Source of the DNA: Viscum album
Lineage: Eukaryota; Streptophyta; Magnoliopsida; Santalales; Viscaceae
Length of the DNA stretch: 64,000 nt
Reading direction: 5' to 3'
Assembly: GCA_963277665.1 (NCBI GenBank)
Contig: OY728125.1
Location: 1,715,804,889-1,715,868,888 of the forward strand
A model generated the notes under the pieces. It ran no database searches. It was not told the DNA's origin and worked only from the letters and a program-made list of their open reading frames with translations. Below, one piece after another: positions 23,634 to 35,476 of the stretch. How positions within the stretch are numbered: position 1 is the first letter of the stretch; the number at the start of each line of letters is the position of its first letter. The translations under genes were made by a program, and so were the position numbers.

Positions 23634-25278
23634 AATAAGAATTGACTGTAAAATATATATGATGAGTAAATATAATATTCATTAACCTAATATCATTCTG
23701 GATATGAATAAAATATATCATATTGATAAGAATCATGTGTTATGTGACAAAAAATGTATAAGAATACGAAGTAGTTAACACCTGAAACTAGGGTAATAAT
23801 TAAATCTTATTAAAAAATGATATTAGAGGAACATATATGATGTCCTAAATATGTATATTGTTATTTTATAATTTAATAACATTATTTAACCGTTATACAA
23901 GTGGTTAACACACCCTAAACTATAGAAAAGTATAATGTAAAGGTTAATTTCTCAATCTTCTTATTACCCGATATTGTTTATACCTAAGTAAAAAAATAGG
24001 GAATATTTATCATACATGTCTATGTTTATTAAAAACATATTATAAATTATATGCAAAATATTATATAAATTTTTACCCATGTTCAAATTTTTATAAAATT
24101 GTATGGATGGAATCTTTTTGTTTTTTTCCTTATGAGGTAATTTTTTGACCTTTTCAACAATGTATATGAATAACATTTTATTTAACTTATAAATCCTGAG
24201 AAACATTTTGCACTGTCATGTCTCCTAAACATTTTAATACTTACCTTACAAGATTACATGGTTATTTTTAAAATAAATGTTCCCTTTTATAATTGTATGA
24301 CTTTTTAAATAGATGATTTCAAAATAAAAATATTTTTTCCCTCAAACTGTTTTAATGATTTTGTTAGAGTATTCTCATCTATATAAACATAATTTATTGG
24401 ATTTTATGATTAATTGAGGTTGATTTATTATGATACAATCTACCATATTTTATATAAGGGTATATGATATGTTTGACTATGGATGTACCATTTTGAAACC
24501 ATTCATGGTTTATGATTAATGTATTAACAGTTCATATGCTTGTTTTAATACAAATTTTTATGTTGGTTATGTTTCCCTTTTCATTTTATGAATGCATTGG
24601 AAATAGTATGTGACAACTAGGGGACTATTTAATGAAATACATACAGGTTGAGGATTGTTAATGAAAGTACCTCGATACATAAATAGTTTCATGAGACAAA
24701 CTAGTTTGGGTTTCAAGTAACATCTTATCTATATATAGTCTTAGCATGATGCATTAATGATATAGTTATGATTTATTGAATTATGAATTCCCTCATTGTG
24801 TTATTAGTTATAGATATTTCATGTGATTATTTGAATAGTATAATATCCATGGGATTTTTTAACTGGAATTATTTAATTTCTTCTTGCCAAATTATGCTCA
24901 ATATTATGTTTAAAAGGATTGTGTTTATGTTTTATACATTTCATTAACTTTTTTTGATTATTTATGATAACTTCTACTATATTTTTTACCCTTAATGGTC
25001 ATATGAGTTCACCCCATTCTTAGGTTTCATTTTCTCCTTGGATAAGAAGAGGTATATTATGGCTGACCTGTATAGATAGTCTAAGGGAGATGAGTGTTTT
25101 CAAAAGAGATACTATGTTGTTTTTCATTTCATGATGTAATAAAAAACTTATTTTTGTATCTAGTTTTTTCAAAAATACTAAATTGTTCATCCCTTCGGGA
25201 CACGTTTCCTTGTGTAATGTACTGATGTAATAAAATAAGGAATCGACTCTGGGAAATTGGGGTCAGGGTTTTTATAGT

Positions 25279-25290
25279 TTCTATCATATG
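25279..25290 (+). other. Decayed primer-binding site of element F
   Basis: Reads TTCTATCATATG where intact relatives have TTGGTATCAGAG, directly after the LTR end at 25276. Position rather than sequence supports the call. Confidence 0.5.
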
Positions 25291-26020
25291 AATTTTAGTA
25301 GTAACCTTGAGAAATTTATTTAGAAAACATATATTAGGGAACATAACCCTAATATAGATTTTGAGGATATGTATAAAAGATCATCCTATAGTTTTTATAA
25401 TTTAGAGATTGTTTAGGTATTCATAGAAAATGCATCCCTAAGTAGATACTTCAAATAGATGTGATTCTAGCATATATTTACCTATGTGTAATAACTCTGA
25501 CAAGGTTTTCTGGGCATGACTCGAGGTAACCTGGTAAACGATATCTAGTCTTACTGTGAACCTGGTTTGACACTCTCACGGGACATTCTTAAGATAATTT
25601 ACATTTTCTATGCAAACTATTATGAATGATTTTTAATTAAATATGTCCCCAAATTAACAATTTTTTATGATTATGAAATTTGATAAGCATAAATTTTTCA
25701 ATTTTTATACTATTTTACTAGTTTGGAATTACACATTATGATTCATAACCGAATCTAGTATATTCCATTATTTAGAAATGACACGTAGTAGAAGAAATGA
25801 AAATTGTATCAATGTATGTAATACTTTTAGGGATTTCCTCCTATGTAATATAATGATAGTGAAGCTGGTGATATAACTGGTACTAAACAACATATAAATA
25901 TATCAGGACAACTAACCTAGGTTATGTACAATAACCTTACCTGTTCAGAGCACCATTATCCCCAATGTGTGAGGTATAATTTTTTACCACTTAATGAGAC
26001 ACAAACCTGAAAATATTTAA
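25291..26020 (+). other. Element F leader
   Basis: Noncoding. At about 25493-25580 it shares the segments AACTCTGACAAGG, TTTTCTGGGCATGACTC and AACCTGGTA with the leader of element C (44760-44820, minus strand), showing common descent of the two elements. No reading frame. Confidence 0.6.
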
Positions 26021-26800
26021 TGTGACTACAAATCCATTTGTATTTGATCAATGGATACGTTCCTTAGAGAATATATCTCTTTCTTTGGGAACTAACGAAA
26101 GGGAGAATGTTTTCATGGAAATTTATTATCTCTTAGGAGATGAGGATCAATGGTGGTCATTGATTCCAAATAATAAATAGGATGAAGAAATAGAAAACAT
26201 GGAATGGAATGAATTGAATGAACATTTCATAGAAAAATGTTTTCCTCCTGAACAACGAGGGGATATGAAAAGTCAATTTCTGAGTTTGAGGGAAAAAGGA
26301 GGATGATAATGTTTCAATTTATGAATCTAACCTCACAAGGTTATTAAGGCATTCTGTAGACGATAAACTTTATCCAAGAAGTAATATTGATTAATTTTTT
26401 TATACTTTAAAATCATTCCCTTGATAGGAAATTTCACACAATATTTCCCATTTTACAAATACATAGTATCATATGCTATTATCAGTGAAAATCAAATTTT
26501 ATAATTCTTATGACTTTAAAGGAATGAATGAGAAGGATAAGGCCAATGAACACTCTTTAAATGGAAATAAGGGGAAGAACGGAAAATATAACATTCCACC
26601 TTTCAATAATTGTTGGAAGAAACACCTCAGTACACAACTAATGGGAATGTGAGTTTTTTGTGGAGAAAAAGGACACCAAGCCTCTTACTACAAGGGGAAT
26701 AAAGAATCTATCAACGTTCAATTATATAATTGTATAAAATTTGACATTATGCAAATTGTTATCCTAAGAATCATGTAATGTTTCCATAGAAATGGACAAG
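26021..26800 (+). pseudogene. Element F gag with zinc knuckle (decayed)
   Basis: Frame from about 26028 reads NPFVFDQWIRSLENISLSLG, then VFMEIYYLLGDEDQWWSLI, a stop at 26177, then MEWNELNEHFIEKCFPPEQR and SQFLSLREKGG. This is the standard retrotransposon gag domain. A frameshift at about 26300 is followed by NVSIYESNLTRLLRHSV in another frame. At 26650-26690 FCGEKGHQASYYK is a CCHC knuckle that kept one cysteine and the histidine. The product would be the capsid/nucleocapsid. Confidence 0.85.
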
Positions 26801-27420
26801 GTAGTAAGTCCAATCTTATGCAATCACAATTGATGAGGATAAAGTTCCTAATGATGTGGTGGAAGGTACACTGATAATTTCCTAAAACATAACAAATGAA
26901 CTATTTGATTATGGATCATCACATTCCTTTATATCTTTAAAGTTTTTTAAAAAATAGATGTTTCCTTCTGATTTACTAAGTTAATTTTAAGTCAAAACTC
27001 TTAAGGTAGTGGCATTACAATAAAAATGTGTCGATATGTCCCCTTTAGGACACACAAAATTCATTTAGTTGATAAACATGTCATCATACCTATGTTTGAA
27101 TTTTATATAATCCTAAGCAAGGATTTTCTATCAAACTATGATGAAAAAATTTATTGTAAAAGGGGCAAGTTATGAGTTATGAGGAAGAAGAAGAATACCT
27201 TATCTTTAAAGAAAAAAAATCATCATCTTATTCTTAACTAGATCTGACCCCAATAGATTTACTAAATTAACATCTTGGGGAAGAAGATCAAAAAACATCT
27301 AGGGATGAATAATTAAATCTTTAAATTGATTATGTACCTATTTAAATGAATACATTGAAATTTTCTCTAATGATTTAATTAGAAACCACCTAGAGCATTA
27401 TGTTGTGTTTTTTATTGATT
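26801..27420 (+). pseudogene. Element F aspartic protease (decayed)
   Basis: At 26893-26943 the frame reads TNELFDYGSSHSFISLK, matching the active-site strand LFDSGASHSFIS; the DSG triad is DYG, so it is inactive. At about 27120 KDFLSNYDEKIYCKRGKL matches the ILGMDWLSKY..IDC..K end of the domain. Stops separate the two. Linker sequence follows to RT. Confidence 0.75.
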
Positions 27421-28255
27421 TAATCGTTGATTCAAGACTAATATCAAAGGATCCCTATAGAATAGATATAATAGAATGAGTGGATTTGAAGAAAAAACAT
27501 TATGATTTGGGTAAAAAGGGATTTATTCACCCTGGTGATTCTCCATTGTTAGCCCATGTTCTCATTGTCAAGAAGAAAGATGGATCCATGGGGAAAATAA
27601 TTGATTATATGGAAATCGATGTTGTTACAATAAAGAATATTTATGCTCTACCTTAAATTGATGATTAATATGATGAAATTAAAGGATCATAATAGTTTTT
27701 GAAGATATTCTTTCATTTAGATATCATTAATTGTGAGTGAAGAAGGAATTCATTTCAAATATAGCTTTATGGATGAGTTATGGTCATTATGAATTTATAG
27801 TAATCCCTTTTTATTAACTAATGAACCATCAGTTTTTAGGGATCTCATGAAAATAGTGTTCAAGGAATATCATGATGATTTTTTTGTGGGATTCATTGGT
27901 GATATTTTAAAATATTTAAAAATCTACAAAGACTATGAAAATCCATTGATGATCATTATTGAGACACTAATAATGGATGAATTATATTTTACATTTACAA
28001 AGTGTGAATTCTGGAATCAGGAATTTTTTTTTCTTATCCATATTGTCTCCACTGATGGAATATCTATTGATCCTGGAAAGAAAAAGGAAATTTAATAATG
28101 GCCTCCACCAATGAACATGACTGGGGTTTACAGTTTTATTGGTTTGGCAAGATAATATTTCCATTTCATCCAATTTTGTTTCCAATTTGCCAACCCATTA
28201 ACCATGCTCACACATAAAGGGGTTTATGTTTACAAAAAAAGTGTGAATAATGTTT
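27421..28255 (+). pseudogene. Element F reverse transcriptase (decayed)
   Basis: Frames read SKDPYRIDIIE, then KKGFIHPGDSPLLAHVLIVK, KKDGSMGKIIDYMEIDVVTI, then YALP and IDD. The open piece 27847-28095 continues with VFKEYHDDFFVGFIGDILKY and YFTFTKCEFWNQ, ending with GISIDPGKKKEI. The catalytic FIDDIL is FIGDIL, losing one metal-binding aspartate. Stops and shifts occur at about 27477, 27655, 27690 and 27830. Clear family match, no possible activity. Confidence 0.88.
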
Positions 28256-28650
28256 TGAATAATTGAAGAGAATTTTGGTAAATTTTCATATCTTGAATTT
28301 TGAATTGAGAAATGGTGGATTTTTAATTTATTGTGATTCATCAGGGAAAGGAATTGTTTGCCTCCTTATGCCAAATGATGGAGTTATTGCCTATGAATCC
28401 ACACAGTTAAAAACTCATGAACAGAACTATCAAACTCATGATATTGATTTATAAGCAATAATATTTTCTATGAAAATATGGAGAAAATTTCTCTATGCTG
28501 AAATATTTGAGATTTATATAGATCAGAAGAGTTCAAAATATATTTTCTCATAGAATGAACTGAACTTGAGACAAATGAGATGGATTTAACTACTCAAGGA
28601 TTAAAATTTCACAATACACTACCACTAATGAAAGGAAAAAAGGTGGAAGA
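28256..28650 (+). pseudogene. Element F RNase H (decayed)
   Basis: The open piece 28263-28454 reads FLIYCDSSGKGIVCLLMP, then VIAYESTQLKTHEQNYQTHD, matching YCDAS..GLGCVLMQ and YPTHDLEL; the DAS aspartate is intact as DSS. After a stop at 28452, QKSSKYIFS and ELNLRQMRW match HKSLKYIFTQ and NLRQRRWLE. It ends with VEDDLSKMNHG. Confidence 0.85.
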
Positions 28651-30225
28651 TGATTTAAGTAAGATGAACCATGGAGTTAGGACTAAAATGATAATTGAAA
28701 GGGATCCTTTGTTTATAGATCTAGTAAAAATGGATATGGTAATTATCATAGAAGGTGAAACATCGCTACTTTTTTATATGGTTTCCAAACCACCTTTACA
28801 TCAAATAATAAAATGTTCTCAGTCTCATGATGAGTATATTCAAAACAAAATTAAACCTATGACTGATGAGATATTTATTTAATTCATATATGAAGATGAC
28901 ATTTTCAAATTTGGGGAGATTACTTTTTGTTACCCCTATACATGAGAAAAAAAAAGAATTATTGGATGATTCTCATAGATTAAATTCCCCCATACATCGT
29001 GGAAGTACTAATATGTATAGTGATTTAAAGGAACATTTTTTGTGGGACAACCTGAAGATTGAGATTATTGATTATGTGTCGAGATTCTTGTTTTTTCAAC
29101 AGGTTAAAGCTAAAAGAAATCATTACATAGGATTCTTCCAAACTCTTCCTATTGCTATGTGGAAATGGGATGATTTTACAATGAAATTTTGCATGGGACA
29201 ACCGAAGACTCCCAGAATAAATGATGTGACACGGGTTATTGATTATCATCTTACCAAATAAGAACATTTTCCTATTATCAGTAAATATTTACCTCTTTAA
29301 CACTTATAAAAATAGTATATTAATGAGGCTATAAGACTTAATGGTGTACCCCTATTGTTTTTGTTTGATTATGATCTATATTTTACATCAAATTTATGGA
29401 AAGGTCTTTAGAAGTCCATTGATACTGAGAATTATTTGAGCACTCCCTACCACCCTTAAACTAATGGATAATTGGAAAGGGATATGGAAAAATTAGATGG
29501 CATGTTGAGGTATTTCTCACTAGACCTTTAAGGTATGTGGGATAAGTATTTACCTCTTGTAGAACTTTCCTATAACAATAGCTTCCATTCAAGTATTCAT
29601 ATGTCCTCATATGAAGCGTTATATGGAAATATATGTCATACAATAACTTTTTGGGATGATGTTGGTGAAATAAAACTCATAGTCCCCGAACATATTGAGG
29701 AAACAATGGAAAATTTAAAAATTATTCAAACCCATATCAAATTTTCTCAAAGTAGGAAAAAGGGATATACAGATAAATAAATGAAGGATTTGTAAATTAA
29801 AGTGGGAGATCATGTTTTCTTAATGGTATATCCATGAAAGGGTTTTATAAGGTTTGGTTAGAAATGTTAATTAAGTCCTAGGTCCATCAGACCTTTCAAA
29901 AATATGGAACAAATTGGAGTTGTAGCATACCTTTTAGAAATACCACAATGTCTCTCTAAATTTCATGTTGTGTTCCACGTATCAATGTCAAGAAAATACA
30001 GGCCAGACCCAATGCATATACTCACCTTTGAAGAAATAGAACTAGAACATGATATGTTTTATTGTGAAGATCCTATCAATATTCCTGATACTAGAGAATG
30101 AGTGTCGAGGAATTAGATGACTCAATTGGAAAAGGTTCTTTGGAGAAACCATAAAATGGACGAGGTGACATGGGAACCTAAGGAATTTATGATGAATAAG
30201 AACCTAGATCTTTTTATGAGGTGAT
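28651..30225 (+). pseudogene. Element F integrase with C-terminal chromodomain relic (decayed)
   Basis: Open piece 28866-29261: HRGSTNMYSDLKEHFLWDN, IIDYVSRFLFFQQVKAKRN (both zinc cysteines now Phe), then WKWDDFTMKFCMGQPKTP (first catalytic Asp now Lys). Piece 29535-29780: WDKYLPLVELSYNNSFHSS, then YEALYGNICHT and DVGEIKLIVPEHIEETME. Piece 29904-30101: FHVVFHVSMSRKYRPDPMH, then INIPDTRE. After one stop the tail reads VLWRNHKMDEVTWEPKEFMM (30140-30200), the chromodomain end. One of the best preserved integrase tails in the window; still inactive. Confidence 0.88.
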
Positions 30226-30254
30226 ATTCTTGAAATTTTGAGGATGAAATTTTT

Positions 30255-30268
30255 GAAGTAGGGAATAA
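30255..30268 (+). other. Polypurine tract of element F
   Basis: GAAGTAGGGAATAA immediately before the LTR start at 30269, a decayed version of the GGGGGAG-type tract. Confidence 0.6.
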
Positions 30269-31830
30269 TGTAACACCTAAAATATTTCACAAAATGTTTC
30301 TTTTTAAATAAATTCAATAGCTTGTGCTACATGCGACACTGTGTTCAAGCACACTATGATCCATCAAACTAGTCATTTAAAAAGAGGTTATGAGTATTAT
30401 TAGACACATTATGAAACTTATAAATTCTATTATTAAAAATAGAACTCATTTTTGAATTTGTAATATCAAAACTATCTTAAAGTGAATTTTGGGTATTTCT
30501 CAGAAAATATTCAATTTTGGAGGAATAATAAAAAAATATTGCATTGTTATTAAAAACTGACTTTTTCATATAAATAATTATTTAAAATTAAATTGGTTTT
30601 AAAGTTAAAATCGATAAATAATACATATATTAATCCAATTTAGGTTATCAGAATCATTTTTTTAATAAAATTATATATAAAAATTTATTGAACTTTTGAA
30701 CATCTCTTTTACCTGCCTTATTGAAATATCTATGTGATTTGCATTAAACATAATTATCTTGTTTCATTGAATTGAATTTCAAAAAAATGATATACATGGT
30801 TTTAATTGTTATTATATTTTTTTCTAATATGAAAAAATTAATTTTTTGTGAATATTAATTTCAGTAAATTTATATATATATACCATAGTTAATGGTAAAT
30901 AGGGTAATTATTGGTAAAATAAGATTATATTATTTATAAGTTACCCAAACACTTGTCATAATTTCAATGTATAAGTGTTTTTTGACCAAAATCAAACATA
31001 GGCTGAAATTATGATCTTTTTAAGTGACTTGATAAGAATAAGACATTTATTATATTTTATTTAGAGATAAGATAAAAATTTCATACACATATTTTTAATA
31101 AAAAAGTATTTTTAATATAGGGTCATACATAATAAATTTGATTGTAAATAGTCATTATAAAAATAATAAATTTATATTCATCATGATAATTTATTTATTT
31201 TTTAGGGAATAAATAAATAATTTAAGGATTTCACATTGATGATGCAGTAATTGTTTAATTAAAATAAATATCAAATAAATGATTTTGAAAATATTTTAAA
31301 AAATACAATTTAGCATAATAAATGACATAAATAATTTTTTTAGAAAACCTAGACAAGTTAGAGATATATTATAATAATTATTCCTATGTTATCATGTTGA
31401 TACGATGTTTTTAAAATGAAAAATAATAAATACTATCAAAATTGAAAAATTGATACTTTATAAGAAATAATATATTTTTAAATGATATAAAAGTCATAAA
31501 AATATATATTTCAGAAAAATAACTATAATGAGGGTAATATTCCATCAATGACCCACTTGGGGGCCATTTTTCATTTTATAGTAACTATATTAACCCAAAT
31601 GAGTAAAAATCAATGTTCTCCCTCTAAGAGTTAAATAGTTTAACTAAGGGTTAAATCCCAAAATAAGGTTAATTTTATGACATAAACTTATCTAAAAACA
31701 TTATTGTAGTGGATTTAAACACATAATAATATAATCATATAAATAACTCACTTTGGATATATTTTAAATCAAAAATCAATTTATATTAATTTAATATTTT
31801 AAAGGATCCCAAGAGTGGCCCTTCCCTCTC

Positions 31831-31840
31831 CTATAAAAAG
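31831..31840 (+). promoter_or_regulatory. TATA box of element F 3' LTR
   Basis: CTATAAAAAG followed by AAACCTCCTTCCTC, the same context as LTR E at 63221. A good plant TATA box. Confidence 0.75.
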
Positions 31841-32180
31841 AAACCTCCTTCCTCACTTTATCACACAACCTTGAGCCTACTATCTCAACCAGAACCTAAC
31901 CAATTATCCTTTATGGATTATTAGTTAAATTTCGGTGGTCTTGGTCTTACCAAAATACCATCCTTAGAGTCCTTAAGGGGATATCTAATAGAAGTCCAAT
32001 GAAAAAGAGTTAACTATTTTACCAATTGAATTCAAATAATTTTCTTATTATAATTCTTATTTATATGTTGTTTCAATACTAAAGTAATAAATACAATATC
32101 ATCTATATACTAATATTTTATTATGATCATGGGACAACCATATTCTTGATTTTATCCATCTTAAGAAAAACTACATTACC

Positions 32181-32430
32181 ATGCGTCCTCATGTACGGCT
32201 CACTGTCTCCACGTCATGGTGTAATTTTTTTTTTGTCTCAAAATTATATTGATGGGTATATTGATTAATATGATAGATATAAATAATTAATATGACCTGA
32301 TAATGATTATTTATAAATAATATACCATCAAATTCTATACCATCTTACCATTACGGGAATGATATCGTCATTTAGGCGTAAGTACGACCTACCGTCTCCA
32401 CAACATGATGAGATTTATTCTTCACATAAA
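32181..32430 (+). promoter_or_regulatory. Two GC-rich boxes in element F 3' LTR
   Basis: Copies at 32181-32222 (atgtacggct, then ctgtctccacgtcatgg) and 32365-32430 (taagtacgacctaccgtctc), about 190 bp apart. Confidence 0.75.
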
Positions 32431-34080
32431 CCATTAATGAATGATTATAAAATATATATGATGATTAAATGGAATATTTATGAACTAAATATCATTATGG
32501 ATACAAATAAAATATATCCTACCCATAATAATCATGAATTACATGACAAAACATGAATAGGAATAAAAAAGAAAATAACACCTAAAACAATGGTAATAAT
32601 GAAATGTTTTTAATAGAATGATATAAAAGGATCATATATCATATAATAAATATGGATATGGTTTTTTTGTAATTTAATAACATGATTTAACCATTATAAA
32701 AGTGGTTAAAACACCCTTAACTAAGGAAAAGTACAAGGTATGGCTTAATTTCTCAATCTCCTTGTTATCCAGGATTGTTTATACGTACGTAACTATTGGG
32801 GAATATTTTTCATCCATATCCATGTTTCATAAAACTGTATTAAAAATTATATAAAAACTTTAATATAAATATTTACCTGTTATTTATTTTTTATAAAATT
32901 TTATGAAAGGAATCTATTTGTTATTTTCCTTATGAAGTACGTTTTTGACTTTTTGGACAATGTAAGAGAAGACTATTTTCTTTAACATATATGACATGAG
33001 AATATTTTTCCACCATCATGATTCCTTAATATTTTAAAGATTCCATTAAAATATTTAATGTTTATTTTAAAATGAAATTTTTTGTTTTATAATTTCATGA
33101 ATTTTTAAAAAAATGATTCCAAAATAAAAAGAGTATTTCCCAAAAAATGTTTCAATGATTTTATTAGAGTATTTTCATCTATTTCAACATCCTATATTGG
33201 ATTTTATGCCTTACTAAAGATGATTTATTATGATAAAATATACAATATTTTATTGAATTTTATACGATGTGATTGACTATGGATGTTCTAGTTTAACACC
33301 ATTCATGGTTTATGGTTAATGTATCAACATTTCATATGCTAGTTTTAATAAGAATGTTTATGTTGGTTATGTTTCGTCTTTTTCATATGAGGAATTAATT
33401 TGAATTAGTATGTGATGGGTTTTGGACTGTGTAATAAAAGCCTTATCGAGTGGGGACTAATTAATGTAAGACCCAAAATGCATCAGTAGTTCTTATGAGA
33501 TAAACTCATTTGGGTTTTGGATAACGTCTTATCCATTTAGGGTAATGGTATGAGGCCTTGCCGATATGGTTATAATATTCGAAATTATGAATTCCCTAAT
33601 TATGGGGTTAGTTATTGATATTACATGTGATTATTCATAAAGTAGAATATGCATGTGAATGTTTAAATTGAATTATTTGATTTATTGTTTCCAAATTATG
33701 CTCATTGTTTTTATTACAAGGCTTGTGTTTTAGTTTTAAAACTTCCCTTTAAAGTTTATGATTATTTTTGATATATTTTTCTATATTATTTAACCTTATT
33801 GAGAATCTTAGCTCCCCGCTTTCTTATGTTTCATTTTCCCCCAGGATGTGAACATGTATACTATGATTGAACTTCATGGATAATTTATAGGTTATGAGTG
33901 TTTTAAAATGAGATATTATGTTTCTTTTCTTTTCATGATGAAATGTAAAATTTATTTTTGGTATCTATTTTCTCCAAATCCACTAAACTGTTTTCCCCTT
34001 CAGGATGTATTTCCTTGTATATTTTACCAATGTAATAAAATAATACACTAACATGGGAAATTGGTGTTAGGGCCTTTACA

Positions 34081-34408
34081 TTTTGTTAGATGTTCTATTA
34101 ATTAAGTATAAAGATCACTAAGTGATCCATCATTATCACAGCTTCATAATACTTCATTAGAAGAAACATAATAATTAGGATTATTGGGTGATATAATACG
34201 TTTACTTCATTGTGTATTTGTCATTACTATAATATTCTTCTTCAAATTTCTTACTTGTCTTTTATTTCAATTATTATGAGTCTTGGAATAATTATCCTAA
34301 TTAGTATCCTTAGGTTTAACATAATTTTTATCCATATCTGGTATCCCACTCATTTCCAATAATCTTCACTTCATAAAGACTCCATTGGATCTTAAGAGAG
34401 AGCATGTC
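34081..34408 (-). mobile_element. Interior of element G (right part)
   Basis: Short A+T rich stretch between element F and the primer-binding site of G. A minus frame opens MSGIPDMDKNYVKPKD and is then broken by stops; it may be the start of a gag but matches no family I know. It would join 21473 once F is removed. Confidence 0.35.
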
Positions 34409-34419
34409 CTCTTATACCA
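34409..34419 (-). other. Primer-binding site of element G
   Basis: Minus strand reads TGGTATAAGAG, one change from TGGTATCAGAG, two bases after a plausible LTR end GGGGTACTATA. Confidence 0.55.
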
Positions 34420-34421
34420 CT

Positions 34422-35476
34422 TATAGTACCCCAAGATGGATTGACCATTATGAGGGGAGGGGTGAATTTGTGGTGTATTGTTAAGAATTAATTTAATTTT
34501 CAATTGAAACTCTAAAAATATTTAAGGTTTTTGATCTACTAAATATTATTTCTCAATCTCATTTCATGTGCAGTTTTAATAATAGATATGGATAAATGCA
34601 TCATATTTACATGTATTGGAAAAATCATACTACATGATTCAACAAACTATTCACTTAGGTTATTGATTCTTCGCTGTAAAACATGTGACTACTCTGCTCT
34701 CAACTTCAACTAAGAAACTTCTAATTCTTTATTTCCATCCATGAGACTCCATTTACTTTAGGCTAAAAAAGACTTCCAATGATTTTATATCTTCCTAAAA
34801 TACTTCAACTACTTTGGATTCAATTGAGAGACTCCTTATTCTCATGTATCCTACTAAGATATTTCAACTAATCCCCAAACCAACCAAATTATTTCACCTT
34901 TTCTTTAAGTATTGTTCCACTATAGGATTATCTATTGATCTTTCACCATGATCTTATAGGATATGAACTAACCATGTACACAACATGTTATTTTAATTGT
35001 CTCTAATCAAATATAGCAGTCTTGATAAATAATAATGATCACCTATAGATAATTAGTTTACTCAATGAAAAAAAACTCTAAGGAATTCATTATTCAATGT
35101 AATTAATTCCTTAAATTCAATTATTTGTGTGTATTTGGGGCATAAAAATCGTTCCACTATTATTTTTTGTAAGAATTATCTTGAAAAATTCAACTGAGTT
35201 CTCCATTTTAAGCCCTAGCATAAAAGAAATCTTCTCTTAATTATTTTATGTCCTTTCTTAATTGTGTCTTAAATAATATTGGCATCTTATCAAGTGATCA
35301 CGAATCCATTAATGTTACTTATATGTATGCACTCTTTATTCAATTTTTCTTGAGTACACATATATATTCATGGAGTCTCGCATATTAATGTGAGTACACA
35401 TGTTTCTCATTAATATATTATTTACTATCCTTCACACATAATAGGTGTGTATTTATAGACTATTTTCATTAAAAAT
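34422..35476 (-). repeat. 5' LTR of element G (R/U5 side), cut by element C
   Basis: From the primer-binding site to the left edge of C. It contains a plant-type TATA box on the minus strand at 35449-35460 and, near its end, a GAGGGGAGGGGTGAATT-like block of a kind often found at plant LTR ends. The middle has loose repeats of GAGACTCC and CTTCAACTA. The U3 side should continue at 49300. No coding sequence. Confidence 0.45.
35449..35460 (-). promoter_or_regulatory. TATA box in element G LTR
   Basis: Minus strand reads GTCTATAAATAC followed by ACACC, a canonical plant TATA box in the right orientation for the LTR. Confidence 0.5.

Larger units (their letters stand above)
21474..25276 (+). repeat. 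Element F 5' LTR (3.8 kb)
   Basis: Starts TGTAGCACCCC and ends GGGTTTTTATA, aligned with GGCCTTTACA at 34080. It contains, in order: a TTGCATTACATGCAACACCG box at about 21527, a GATGATGCAGTAATT block at 22447, a TATA-like CCAATAAAAATGG at 23038, an AGAGGTAA donor-like site at 23214, and two GC-rich boxes at 23385-23430 and 23571-23633. The rest (U5, 23640-25276) is noncoding. Confidence 0.9.
21474..34080 (+). mobile_element. Element F: Ty3/gypsy chromovirus, plus strand, both LTRs present
   Basis: A complete but old element of 12.6 kb. LTRs at 21474-25276 (3,803 bp) and 30269-34080 (3,812 bp) flank a 5-kb interior with gag, protease, RT, RNase H, integrase and chromodomain relic in plus-strand order. 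The primer-binding site is decayed and the purine tract is partly preserved. Flanking 5-mers are TTTTT (21469-21473) and TTTTG (34081-34085), compatible with a target duplication with one change. The two LTRs differ at roughly a fifth of positions by eye, so the insertion is old. Confidence 0.9.
30269..34080 (+). repeat. Element F 3' LTR (3.8 kb)
   Basis: Opens TGTAACACC and ends CCTTTACA. Carries the same ordered landmarks as the 5' copy: GATGATGCAGTAATTG at 31232, TATA box CCTATAAAAAG at 31831, a donor-like site at 32006 now AGAGTTAA (G to T), and GC-rich boxes at 32181-32222 and 32365-32430. The open frame at 32359-32556 lies over a box and is chance. Confidence 0.9.
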
